From JBBQKF01 sp038326615 (GTDB lineage: Bacteria; Bacillota; Clostridia; Saccharofermentanales; UBA5734), in NCBI GenBank assembly GCA_038326615.1, contig JBBQKF010000143.1:1-6018 (forward strand): a stretch of 6,018 nucleotides of DNA. Direction: 5' to 3'. The notes under the pieces are model-generated. The model saw only the letters and a program-made list of their open reading frames with translations, did not search any database and was not told the DNA's origin. The position numbers and the translations under genes were made by a program. Positions 1 through 6,017 of the stretch are shown here, piece by piece. Each line of letters opens with the position of its first letter. Positions within the stretch are counted from its first letter, which is position 1.

Positions 1-570
1 TTCTTGAATGTTCCGTACCTACAGGTTTTCACAGTTCGTTTTGTAATTGTCCTTGTAGTTCTTATATTCTTCGAAGTATTGCTTTTAAAAACCAGATGGG
101 GTAGAGATTTCTTGATGGTTGGAAGCAATAAGGAAGCAGCATGGCACGCAGGAATAACAACAGACAACAAGATAATCTGGAGCTTTATATTTTCAGGATT
201 TACAGCAGCATTAGCAGGCGCACTTTTCGCAATTTCAATGAATGCGGCTGTTCCAAATTACGGTGAAAGAGGAATTAACCCACTTATGCTGGTTTTAGCA
301 GCAACAATTATAGGTGGAACCGTTATGACTGGAGGCAACGGAAGTGTTGTTAAGACCGCATTTGCAGTTATTACAATTCAAGCAATATTTAATGGCTTGA
401 TAATTCTTGGCCTTGGCTTCGATGCACAGGTTCTTGCCGCAGGAGTATTGCTTGCCGCAGTTGTTCTTTATGAATCGTATTCATTATACAAACAGGCATT
501 GAAAAAAGGCGAACGCGTAGCCCTACTAAAAGAAGCAGCGGAAATGAAAGCAAGCAAGAAACAAAAAGCA

Positions 571-573
<3 letters not shown>
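1..573 (+). CDS. Sugar ABC transporter permease, RbsC type, 5'-truncated by window edge
   Basis: This is an integral membrane subunit of a CUT2-family (ribose/xylose/rhamnose class) ABC importer, forming the translocation channel in the cytoplasmic membrane. The reading frame is open from base 1, so the TTG at 4 is not taken as the start and the N-terminal half lies outside the window. The visible part carries the family signature after a hydrophobic helix (TRWGRDFLMVGSN followed by AAWHAGI), then the glycine-rich stretch ATIIGGTVMTGGNGS and the helix ending NGLIILGLG, as in BPD_transp_2 (PF02653) proteins. About five membrane segments are visible (near residues 9-28, 59-80, 93-113, 117-137 and 140-157, counted from codon 4), followed by a basic, lysine-rich cytoplasmic tail of about 30 residues. 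The stop codon is the first three bases of a 7-bp repeat array. A binding-protein gene follows, which matches the rbsC-rbsB order. The family is clear; the substrate is inferred only from neighbours. Confidence 0.93.
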
Positions 574-675
<102 letters not shown>

Positions 676-709
676 TGAAGATTTAGTATTTAAGTTATTT
701 TATCGGAGT

Positions 710-767
710 GGTTAGCAAAGCATGATTAATTACTAATAATAGACTAAATACTCGGGTGATGCTAATC
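710..767 (+). other. Long-loop inverted repeat in the spacer before the first binding-protein gene
   Basis: GGTTAGCA (710-717) can pair with TGCTAATC (760-767), giving 8 pairs including one G-U, around a 42-base A+T-rich loop. AGCAT (719-723) can also pair with ATGCT (759-763), so two alternative pairings compete for the same right arm. This could be part of a structured leader or an operator pair. It resembles no riboswitch class I can name, and the pairing is short enough to be chance. Confidence 0.3.
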
Positions 768-830
768 TTGTTATGAATATTCTAACGCGAGAATGTAAAA
801 AAAATAGTACTAAATTTAGAAATCACAAAA

Positions 831-877
831 TCTGCATTTTGCAGAAAACAAGCGAAATAAACAGCAAAAGCTGTTTA
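831..877 (+). promoter_or_regulatory. Two adjacent hairpins just upstream of the RBS of the first binding-protein gene
   Basis: Hairpin 1 is TCTGCA (831-836) with TGCAGA (840-845), a perfect 6-bp stem with a 3-base loop. Hairpin 2 is TAAACAGC (858-865) with GCTGTTTA (870-877), a perfect 8-bp stem with an AAAA loop. The second stem ends only a few bases before the Shine-Dalgarno AAAGGAGGA (882-890), which lies 7 bases from the ATG at 898. Hairpins in this position may stabilise the 5' end of a binding-protein mRNA or limit ribosome access. Neither has a T-run after it, so they are not terminators. Confidence 0.5.
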
Positions 878-897
878 AATAAAAGGAGGAAAAAACC

Positions 898-2097
898 ATG
901 AAAAAGAACCTTGTCGTAGTAACAACAATTGCACTTGCATCAATGATCATGCTAACATTTTCTGGATGCGCAACAACTACCCCAGCTAAATCTTCAGATG
1001 CATCAAAAGCAACTTCAATGGGTGCCACAAATCTCGAAGAATCACTTAAGATTGATGTATCACAGATTAAAGGTAGTGACGGTCAACTTCTTATCAAGTA
1101 TGGTGTAACAAGAGACGTACCTGCAAAGCCAACAGCTAAAGAAGCACTCGATATGTGGAATATCGAATATGCTGGCAGACAAACCGTCAAAGACACAATG
1201 TTACCTTCTCCAAAAGATGGAATCATAGGAAAAAGAATTGTTATGATTCAACAGTCAGAACATCCTTACTTTACAGCAATAAGTAACGGCGCAAAAATCG
1301 CAGCTGCAGCCTACAAAGTAGAATTAGCAATATGGAATCCAAACGGCGACTTAAATCAACAAAATCAATTTGTTGACAAAGCAATCGCAGAAAAATGGGA
1401 CTTTGTATTACTTGCTCCTCTCGATGCAAAAGCTGGTGTACAACAGTTCAAAAAACTCTATGATGCAAAAATACCTGCAATGCCTTTCAACATGATCCCA
1501 ACAGATGAAGCAATGAAATATGCTATAGCAATATCTGCACCAGACGACTTCGGTCAGTTCAGATTACTTGCTGACACTCTTGCAAAATCAGTTAATGGTA
1601 AAGGCGGAGTTGCTTACATCACACATATCCCAGGTGGATCTCCATTCTTTGCACGTACAACTAGTGTTGTTCAATTCTTTGCAGAAAAATATCCTGACAT
1701 GAAAAAACTTGACATCCAATCTCCTGGATTTGATGCTCCAAAATGTAAACAAGTTGTTGCAGACTGGATTACAAGATTCGGAAAAGATCTCACATGTATC
1801 GTTTGCGCTGATGACTCAGCACAAGCACTAGGCGTTTCACAGGCTCTTGAAGAAGCAAAAAGAACAGACATTAAAGTTGTAGCCGCTGGAAACTCAAAAG
1901 TTGGTATGGACCTTGTTGCTGCAGGCAAATTGTATGCAATCACATATCAATCAGCTGAAGCCGATGGCGCTATCCCAATTAAAATTGCAGCAGACTATTT
2001 TAACGGCGTAGACCTTGGACCAAATGCAGCATTCTACCTTCCACAAGCTATAATAACAAAAGACAACGTAGCAAGCTTTATGCCTGCACAATGGTAA
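898..2097 (+). CDS. Sugar-binding lipoprotein of a CUT2-type ABC transporter (periplasmic-binding-protein type 1 fold)
   Basis: This is the extracellular solute-binding lipoprotein that would deliver a sugar to the RbsC-type permease encoded just upstream. The ATG at 898 is set by an excellent RBS (AAAGGAGGA, 882-890). Residues 1-23 are a lipoprotein signal (two lysines, hydrophobic core, then TFSGC) with Cys24 as the lipidated residue; the lipobox is slightly unusual with Phe at -3. A Ser/Thr/Ala-rich linker follows. The Peripla_BP_4 (PF13407) core starts at about residue 112 (GKRIVMI), with a ligand-loop-like SEHPYFTA, then LAPLDAKAGVQQ, PDDFGQFRLLA, ITHIPGGSP, IVCADDSAQALG, VVAAGNSKVG and YQSAEADGA. 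At 399 residues it is about 100 longer than ribose-binding proteins, because about 86 residues lie between the lipid cysteine and the core. The second binding protein downstream shares this extension and roughly half of all core residues. Ligand specificity cannot be read; a 6-deoxyhexose is inferred from the mutarotase gene nearby. Confidence 0.93.
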   Translation: MKKNLVVVTTIALASMIMLTFSGCATTTPAKSSDASKATSMGATNLEESLKIDVSQIKGSDGQLLIKYGVTRDVPAKPTAKEALDMWNIEYAGRQTVKDTMLPSPKDGIIGKRIVMIQQSEHPYFTAISNGAKIAAAAYKVELAIWNPNGDLNQQNQFVDKAIAEKWDFVLLAPLDAKAGVQQFKKLYDAKIPAMPFNMIPTDEAMKYAIAISAPDDFGQFRLLADTLAKSVNGKGGVAYITHIPGGSPFFARTTSVVQFFAEKYPDMKKLDIQSPGFDAPKCKQVVADWITRFGKDLTCIVCADDSAQALGVSQALEEAKRTDIKVVAAGNSKVGMDLVAAGKLYAITYQSAEADGAIPIKIAADYFNGVDLGPNAAFYLPQAIITKDNVASFMPAQW

Positions 2098-2106
2098 TTT
2101 ATTAAG

Positions 2107-2165
2107 TGGTAATTTCCAAAAATAAAAATCATTTGAATTATGGAAATTACTGAGTAAATGATTTT
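2107..2165 (+). other. Two interleaved 10-bp inverted repeats (possible pseudoknot or alternative hairpins) in the 3' UTR
   Basis: Arm A GTAATTTCCA (2109-2118) pairs perfectly with A' TGGAAATTAC (2141-2150), and two further G-U pairs (2107-2108 with 2151-2152) extend it. Arm B AAAATCATTT (2125-2134) pairs perfectly with B' AAATGATTTT (2156-2165). The order A-B-A'-B' with connectors of 6, 6 and 5 bases is the topology of an H-type pseudoknot. If that is too strained, it gives two mutually exclusive hairpins. It starts 10 bases after the stop codon of the first binding-protein gene and is followed two bases later by a terminator-like stem. TGGTAATTT at the gene end (2092-2100) recurs at 2107-2115, so arm A may derive from a short duplication. 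Confidence 0.6.
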
Positions 2166-2166
2166 A

Positions 2167-2216
2167 AAGGTTACTGGCTTAAATTAATATTTTAAACCAG
2201 TAACCTTAATTATCTT
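2167..2216 (+). terminator. Terminator-like hairpin after the first binding-protein gene
   Basis: AAGGTTACTGG (2167-2177) pairs perfectly over 11 bp with CCAGTAACCTT (2197-2207). Past a C-A mismatch the stem continues with TTAAA (2179-2183) and TTTAA (2191-2195), leaving a 7-base loop. The tail (AATTATCTTT, 2208-2217) is T-rich but interrupted, so termination may be partial or the stem may serve as a 3' mRNA stabiliser. It separates the first transport genes from the second binding-protein gene. Confidence 0.65.
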
Positions 2217-2217
2217 T

Positions 2218-2239
2218 ATGCCCCTCATGCCTCATGCCC
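2218..2239. repeat. Short heptamer repeat TCATGCC
   Basis: ATGCCCC, TCATGCC and TCATGCCCC follow one another. On the minus strand this reads as two GGCATGA heptamers next to a degenerate copy. It is too short to be more than a remnant, but it is a second heptameric repeat in this window and is unusually G+C-rich for the surrounding spacer. Confidence 0.45.
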
Positions 2240-2403
2240 CAGAAAATAATTTTCACATACCTATCTAAAAAATTGCAGAGTAAAAACCAATTTCCAAACA
2301 ATATGAATTCTCGTATAAAATTAAATGACAAAGTAGTATAATTGTTATTAATGCGATAGCTTATTGATGGAAAATTTAATATTAGGTTTATGATTAAACT
2401 ATT
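2240..2403. other. A+T-rich spacer with no recognised gene
   Basis: This is the middle of the 447-bp gap between the two binding-protein genes. I see no gene in it. A perfect TATAAT occurs at 2337-2342, but no -35-like hexamer lies 16-18 bases upstream, so no promoter is called. A 13-base palindrome-like GAAAATAATTTTC occurs near 2242-2254. The minus-strand frame open across this stretch is low-complexity and hydrophobic, lacks an RBS and begins inside the tandem repeats, so it is not counted as a gene. Confidence 0.5.
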
Positions 2404-2475
2404 AAAGTATAAAACTGTGAAAGTAACAAACTGTGAAAGTAACAAACTGTGAAAGCATCAAACTGTGAAAGTATA
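2404..2475. repeat. Tandem array: nine 8-bp units, alternating AAACTGTG with AAAG-type units (16-bp period)
   Basis: The units in order are AAAGTATA, AAACTGTG, AAAGTAAC, AAACTGTG, AAAGTAAC, AAACTGTG, AAAGCATC, AAACTGTG, AAAGTATA. AAACTGTG is invariant in all four copies, spaced exactly 16 bp apart, while the intervening 8-mers vary in their last four bases. The array ends about 70 bp before the start codon of the second binding-protein gene. Invariant cores with variable spacers are what a cooperative regulator-binding array would look like, though replication slippage alone could also produce it. A looser GTGTGAAAA follows at 2494-2502. Confidence 0.85.
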
Positions 2476-2544
2476 TTTTGGCATAACTGTTTAGTGTGAA
2501 AAAACCTTTGTATCCTGCGCTAAAGTTGGACCCTGGAGGTTATA

Positions 2545-3774
2545 ATGAATAAATCGATTATAAAAATATTTACATTATTCGTATTTTTAACAATATTAAC
2601 TGGATGTAAATTTAGCCCCTCCTCGAATGTTAGCAATTCAAATAAATCAGATTTATTATCTGATAACATTTCAAATAGCATTAGCGCACAAGAAAACCTT
2701 GCAGCATCGCTGGAAATTGATGTTTCAGGACTAAAATCAAACGACGGGCAACCACTAATTTTGCCCCTCGAAACGAAAGCAATCCCTAAAAGACCAGACA
2801 ACCCTCTGTCCCTCCCCGAAAACAATCCTCTTCATTGGTTTGATTCGGAATATGTGGCATGGGATGTCACGAAAATAAATCTACCGATTTCGCCTAGAAA
2901 TGGTGCTATAGGAAGAAAAATAGTCATGATAGTAGCTGGCGACCACCCATACTGGACAGCGACAGGAATAGGAGCCAAAAAGATTGCAGATGTTTACAAT
3001 ATGAATTTTAAAGTACTGTCTGCAAACTATGATCTTAACATACAAAATCAGATAATAGAAAGAACTATTAACGAGAGACCTGAAATGATTTTGCTTGTAG
3101 CAATTGATGCAAAGGCATCCGTTCAACAAGCCAAAAAGATTAATGACGCAGGAATTCCATTAATAATGTTCAATACAATACCTGCCACAGAGGCTTTTCA
3201 ATATTCACTTGCATTTACAGGGCCAGATGACTGGGGACAATTCAGATTACTTGCAAGAATATTTGCAGATAGACTTGGTAAGAAAGGGGGAGTTGCATAT
3301 CTTACACATATTCCCGGAGGATCTCCATATTTCTCCAGAATGATGGGTCCAATAACAGAACTTACAAGTTATGCTCCACTAATTGAAACACTTGACATAC
3401 AATCTCCTGGGTTTGATGCAGTCAAAGCTAAACAAGTGGTTTCAGACTGGATTACCAGATTTGGCAAAAATTTAAAAGGAATTGTTTGTGCAGACGATTC
3501 ATCACAGATATTGGGGGCAATAGATGCTTGCAAGAGTGCAAACAGAAGCGATATAATTATTGTGGCTGCAGGTAATTCTAAAATTGGAATGAATGCAATA
3601 AATGTCGGAGATATTTATGCAAGCACTTATCAGTCAGCAGAAGCCGATGGTGCAACTCCGGTAAAACTTGCTGCCGATTGGTTTAACGGAAAACAAATTC
3701 CAACGATTGCATATTTACCAAAACGCCTTATAACAAAAGACGATGTCCAAAAATACCTCCCCGCCCAGTGGTAA
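2545..3774 (+). CDS. Second sugar-binding lipoprotein, paralogue of the protein encoded at 898-2097
   Basis: This is an extracellular solute-binding lipoprotein of the same CUT2-type family. The ATG at 2545 follows GGAGG (2535-2539) at 5 bases. The signal peptide ends in the lipobox ILTGC, with Cys21 as the lipid anchor. A Ser/Asn-rich linker and an extension of about 100 residues precede the Peripla_BP_4 core, which starts at about residue 124 (RKIVMI). The core keeps the landmarks DHPYWTA, DAKASVQQ, PDDWGQFRLLA, LTHIPGGSP, LDIQSPGFDA, IVCADDSSQ, VVAAGNSK and YQSAEADGA, and ends in PAQW exactly like its paralogue. By eye about half of core residues are identical, so this is an old tandem duplication rather than a recent copy. 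No permease or ATPase gene accompanies it, so it may share the upstream permease with a different ligand or affinity, or act in sensing. Its own RBS and the repeat array upstream suggest separate regulation. Confidence 0.92.
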   Translation: MNKSIIKIFTLFVFLTILTGCKFSPSSNVSNSNKSDLLSDNISNSISAQENLAASLEIDVSGLKSNDGQPLILPLETKAIPKRPDNPLSLPENNPLHWFDSEYVAWDVTKINLPISPRNGAIGRKIVMIVAGDHPYWTATGIGAKKIADVYNMNFKVLSANYDLNIQNQIIERTINERPEMILLVAIDAKASVQQAKKINDAGIPLIMFNTIPATEAFQYSLAFTGPDDWGQFRLLARIFADRLGKKGGVAYLTHIPGGSPYFSRMMGPITELTSYAPLIETLDIQSPGFDAVKAKQVVSDWITRFGKNLKGIVCADDSSQILGAIDACKSANRSDIIIVAAGNSKIGMNAINVGDIYASTYQSAEADGATPVKLAADWFNGKQIPTIAYLPKRLITKDDVQKYLPAQW

Positions 3775-3967
3775 TTTCATCACGGGGACTCAGATCCACG
3801 GTTAAATGAGATTATAACATTATTAAAATGAATATTAGGAAGTTTTAAACTTTTAAATCTTCGAAGTTAATTTATAGTTTAAATTGGATATCATTTATCC
3901 AGCAAATCCAAATTTATTAAAAACCAAAATAAAAAATTGAGAAAAAGCAAGATGGAGGAAAAAGAAT
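3775..3967. other. A+T-rich spacer with weak hairpins, no clear terminator
   Basis: This spacer separates the second binding-protein gene from the mutarotase gene. TGGATA (3885-3890) and TATCCA (3896-3901) form a 6-bp hairpin with a 5-base loop, and TTTAAACT (3844-3851) can pair with AGTTTAAA (3876-3883) around the palindrome CTTCGAAG. None has a T-run after it. Read-through from the upstream gene into the mutarotase gene is therefore possible. The RBS of the next gene (GGAGG, 3954-3958) is at the right end. Confidence 0.4.
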
Positions 3968-4291
3968 ATGAAAAGATACGGATCAGTTATTAAAGTTAAT
4001 ATGGAGAAGCTAGAAGAGTATAAATGGCTTCATGCAAACCCTTGGCCTGAGATCAATGCAAAGATAATCGACTGCAATATTAGGAATTACTCGATTTATT
4101 ATAGGGATGGATTTCTTTTTAGTTACTTTGAATACATTGGGGAGGATTATGACAGTGATATGGACAAGATGGCAGCAGACCCAATGACCCAGAAGTGGTG
4201 GGATTTATGCAAGCCTTGTCAGATTCCAGTTGAAACCATAAAAGAGGGCGAATGGTGGGCCGATATGGAAGAAGTCTTCCATTTGGATTAA
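3968..4291 (+). CDS. rhaM: L-rhamnose mutarotase (RhaM / DUF718 family)
   Basis: This cytoplasmic enzyme interconverts the alpha and beta anomers of L-rhamnose (or a related 6-deoxyhexose) before isomerisation. At 107 residues it matches the usual family length (about 104). Family landmarks occur in order: EEYKWLHANPWPEI near residues 16-29, with Tyr18 and His22 at the same numbers as the catalytic residues of the E. coli enzyme; NYSIYYRDGFLFSYFEY at 40-56; QKWWDL at 75-80; and the C-terminal MEEVFHLD. The start is supported by GGAGG (3954-3958), 9 bases before the ATG. Related family members may act on other sugars such as L-fucose, so the exact substrate is less sure than the family. No isomerase, kinase or aldolase gene for rhamnose is in the window. 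It lies directly left of a probable MITE. Confidence 0.87.
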   Translation: MKRYGSVIKVNMEKLEEYKWLHANPWPEINAKIIDCNIRNYSIYYRDGFLFSYFEYIGEDYDSDMDKMAADPMTQKWWDLCKPCQIPVETIKEGEWWADMEEVFHLD

Positions 4292-4308
4292 TAAAAAAAG
4301 AAATTAAA

Positions 4309-4314
4309 AACAAT
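4309..4314. repeat. Left copy of 6-bp target-site duplication (AACAAT)
   Basis: AACAAT directly abuts the left inverted repeat that starts at 4315. An identical AACAAT directly abuts the right inverted repeat at 4482-4487. Exact abutment on both sides is what a transposition target duplication gives. Confidence 0.7.
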
Positions 4315-4481
4315 GGTTCGAGTGTCAAAAGCATGATTTTTATTTATTGTGATTAGACAGATTTTGCTCGACGATGACTTAAGAAGATTTCAAATGCCAG
4401 ATTGCTTGTAATAGCCAATATTTGGCGATTTCATCGACATTTATCACCTATCACAACTTTATTGCTTTTGACACCCGAACC
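4315..4481. mobile_element. Probable MITE: 167-bp gene-less element with 19-bp terminal inverted repeats
   Basis: The left end GGTTCGAGTGTCAAAAGCA (4315-4333) and the right end TGCTTTTGACACCCGAACC (4463-4481) are reverse complements at 18 of 19 positions (A4321 faces C4475). The element is flanked by a perfect 6-bp direct repeat AACAAT. Inside, TTGTGAT (4347-4353) pairs with ATCACAA (4450-4456), CGATGA (4372-4377) with TCATCG (4431-4436), and GCCA (4396-4399) with TGGC (4423-4426), so the whole element can fold into one long imperfect hairpin. It encodes no transposase or plausible ORF, so movement would need a transposase from elsewhere. Six-bp duplications and ends with GTGTCAAAAG recall IS1634-like elements, but I cannot confirm the family. 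It lies between the mutarotase and URO-D-like genes, and transcription through it would place a strong fold in the mRNA. No T-run follows, so it is not a standard terminator. Confidence 0.75.
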
Positions 4482-4487
4482 AACAAT
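4482..4487. repeat. Right copy of 6-bp target-site duplication (AACAAT)
   Basis: This is identical to the copy at 4309-4314 and directly abuts the last base of the right terminal inverted repeat. The surroundings are A+T-rich, so chance identity is possible but unlikely given the exact placement at both ends. Confidence 0.7.
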
Positions 4488-4581
4488 TAAAAGCAATTAA
4501 AAAAAATCAAAAGAAATTTTTAAAAGAAAGGATTAAAATTTATTCGACAAATTATATTAAGAATAAATTTCGGAGATTAGA

Positions 4582-5760
4582 ATGGGAAAAGCAAATGAGA
4601 AAATCATGAGAATGAGGACTGCACTAGCAAATAAAGAGGGAGATAGAGTTCCTGTTGGAGATTTTTTCTGGACAGGGCATATGTTAAAAGCAAAGAAAAA
4701 GTTCGGAGAGGATTTTAGTCCATACAGAGCATATGACCTTGATTATATTGTCATAACACCAAATATGGACCCCAAAATTCAATCTTTCGAGATAATCGAC
4801 GAAAATGGTGAGGATATTCATCTGAAAACCGGATTTGGTGCAACAATAAAAAGATCGAGAACGGCTCCTATGCCGCATTTCGATAGTTTTTCTGTAAATA
4901 GTCCCGAAGAAATGGAATTTTTTAAATTCGATAACCCTGCTGACCCAAGAAGATTTTTTGAAGCTGGAGATGATCAACTAAATGGTGTTGGGGACGCTCT
5001 TTCGAGGAACATCCCATCGTGGGATTCAAGAGTCAATGAATATGTAGAGGATTTTGCCGTTTTTGGATCAGTGTGTGAATGCTATGAATATTTGTGGAGA
5101 TGCATAGGTACAGAGAATGCAATGTACTGGATGCTCGAAGAACCAGAAATGTACAAAACATTTGTTGACAGAATTGGAGATTTTTTAACATCGTTCCTTA
5201 AAGCACAGATAGAGGCTGGAAAAGGTAGATTGTCCGGAATGTATATCTGGGGAGATGTTGCATATAGAAATGGAATGCTTTTTAATCCACAGACATGGCG
5301 CGATGTTTTCAAACCAACCGTTAAGAAAATGATAGATATCTGTCACGAAAATAATTTGATGGTTGTTTATCACGGATGCGGAAATGCAACTCCAATATAT
5401 GAAGATTTTGTAGAAATCGGACTTGATGCCTATAATCCATTAGAGGTAAAAGCAGATCTTGACGTTGTTGAAATTAAAAAAGATTTTGTTGGCAGACTCT
5501 CTTTTGTTGGCAATATTGATGTAAGAACAATGGAAAGTGGTGATCCTGAACTAATTAAGAAGGAAGTCCTTTACAAATTAAAGGCTGGAGTTGGTGGCGG
5601 ATGGGTTTTCCAATCAGATCATTCGGTCAGCAGTGATGTGGAACCTGAAAGTTACGCACTTGCAATCAAGTATCTGAGAGAGTATGGCAACTACCCACTT
5701 GATCTTGCAAAAATTGATGCCGAGCTCGAAAAACTCAAAGATGTAAAGCTACATTATTAA
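4582..5760 (+). CDS. Uroporphyrinogen decarboxylase (URO-D) superfamily protein, probably a methyltransferase-like member, not HemE
   Basis: This is a cytoplasmic TIM-barrel protein of the URO-D superfamily (PF01208), which contains both haem-pathway decarboxylases and zinc-dependent corrinoid methyltransferases (MtaA/MtbA/CmuA type). At 392 residues it is longer than HemE (about 350). The N-terminal region reads DRVPVGDFFWTGHML and lacks the substrate-binding arginine motif (PVW.MRQAGRY) of HemE. VVYHGCGN places His264 and Cys266 as an H-x-C pair, like the zinc ligands of corrinoid methyltransferases. The usual third cysteine is not visible in the C-terminal region, but QSDHSV puts His347 in a comparable place. 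Other URO-D features are YIWGDVAYRNGMLFNPQTWRDVFKP and the barrel strand LSFVGNID. The ATG at 4582 follows GGAG (4572-4575) at 6 bases. No corrinoid-protein gene is visible. Company with sugar uptake and mutarotase genes suggests a sugar-related role; the reaction is not known. Confidence 0.85.
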   Translation: MGKANEKIMRMRTALANKEGDRVPVGDFFWTGHMLKAKKKFGEDFSPYRAYDLDYIVITPNMDPKIQSFEIIDENGEDIHLKTGFGATIKRSRTAPMPHFDSFSVNSPEEMEFFKFDNPADPRRFFEAGDDQLNGVGDALSRNIPSWDSRVNEYVEDFAVFGSVCECYEYLWRCIGTENAMYWMLEEPEMYKTFVDRIGDFLTSFLKAQIEAGKGRLSGMYIWGDVAYRNGMLFNPQTWRDVFKPTVKKMIDICHENNLMVVYHGCGNATPIYEDFVEIGLDAYNPLEVKADLDVVEIKKDFVGRLSFVGNIDVRTMESGDPELIKKEVLYKLKAGVGGGWVFQSDHSVSSDVEPESYALAIKYLREYGNYPLDLAKIDAELEKLKDVKLHY

Positions 5761-5866
5761 AAATAAGTAATTAAAAATAGCAAGTTTATAAAAGCAAAAC
5801 CTAAAAAAATTCAAGCTTAAATAACTTAATATTAATTGTGAGAAAATAATAATCAATTCAAAATAG

Positions 5867-5901
5867 CCCTCTGCAAAAGCATTACTTTGCGGAGGGTTTT
5901 T
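5867..5901 (+). terminator. Intrinsic (Rho-independent) terminator ending the cluster
   Basis: CCCTCTGCAAA (5867-5877) pairs with TTTGCGGAGGG (5886-5896) over 11 bp with one G-U pair, and has an 8-base loop. TTTTT follows at once (5897-5901). It lies 107 bases after the URO-D-like gene and is the only textbook terminator in the window, so transcription of the rightward cluster probably ends here. Confidence 0.9.
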
Positions 5902-5975
5902 AATTCAGACTATATATTTTGCTAATGAAATATTTGAAAATTTTAAGGAAAATAAACATTCTATGATAATTTGTT

Positions 5976-6017
5976 TTCGGATGCCAAATTTCACTAAATC
6001 CTTAGCCGAATTTGGCA
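5976..6017. repeat. Overlapping inverted repeats at the right edge
   Basis: TGCCAAATT (5982-5990) is the perfect reverse complement of AATTTGGCA (6009-6017), with an 18-base loop. TTCGG (5976-5980) can also pair with CCGAA (6006-6010), competing for bases 6009-6010. The stretch also contains a direct near-repeat, GCCAAATTT and GCCGAATTT. It may be an operator or part of a larger structure cut by the window end. No T-run is visible. Confidence 0.4.

Noticed and set aside
2337..2342. Perfect TATAAT as a -10 box for the second binding-protein gene
   Set aside because: No -35-like hexamer lies at 16-18 bases, there is no extended -10 TG, and such hexamers are common in A+T-rich spacers.
2206..2445. 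79-codon minus-strand ORF in the spacer between the binding-protein genes
   Set aside because: It is A+T-rich and hydrophobic, has no RBS, starts inside the 8-bp repeat array and ends in the terminator hairpin, so it is most likely chance.
2404..2475. The 16-bp period array as a CRISPR array or replication origin iterons
   Set aside because: The repeats are too short for CRISPR, and no replication initiator gene or AT/DnaA-box context supports an origin.
4315..4481. The long hairpin as an intrinsic terminator after the mutarotase gene
   Set aside because: No T-run follows the right arm, and the flanking 6-bp direct repeats fit a mobile element better.
4543..4558. TTCGAC / TATATT as a promoter for the URO-D-like gene
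   Set aside because: The two hexamers are only 4 bases apart, far from the 16-18 needed.
4582..5760. Naming the URO-D-like gene hemE
   Set aside because: It lacks the N-terminal arginine motif of uroporphyrinogen decarboxylase, has an H-x-C pair and lies among sugar genes rather than haem genes.
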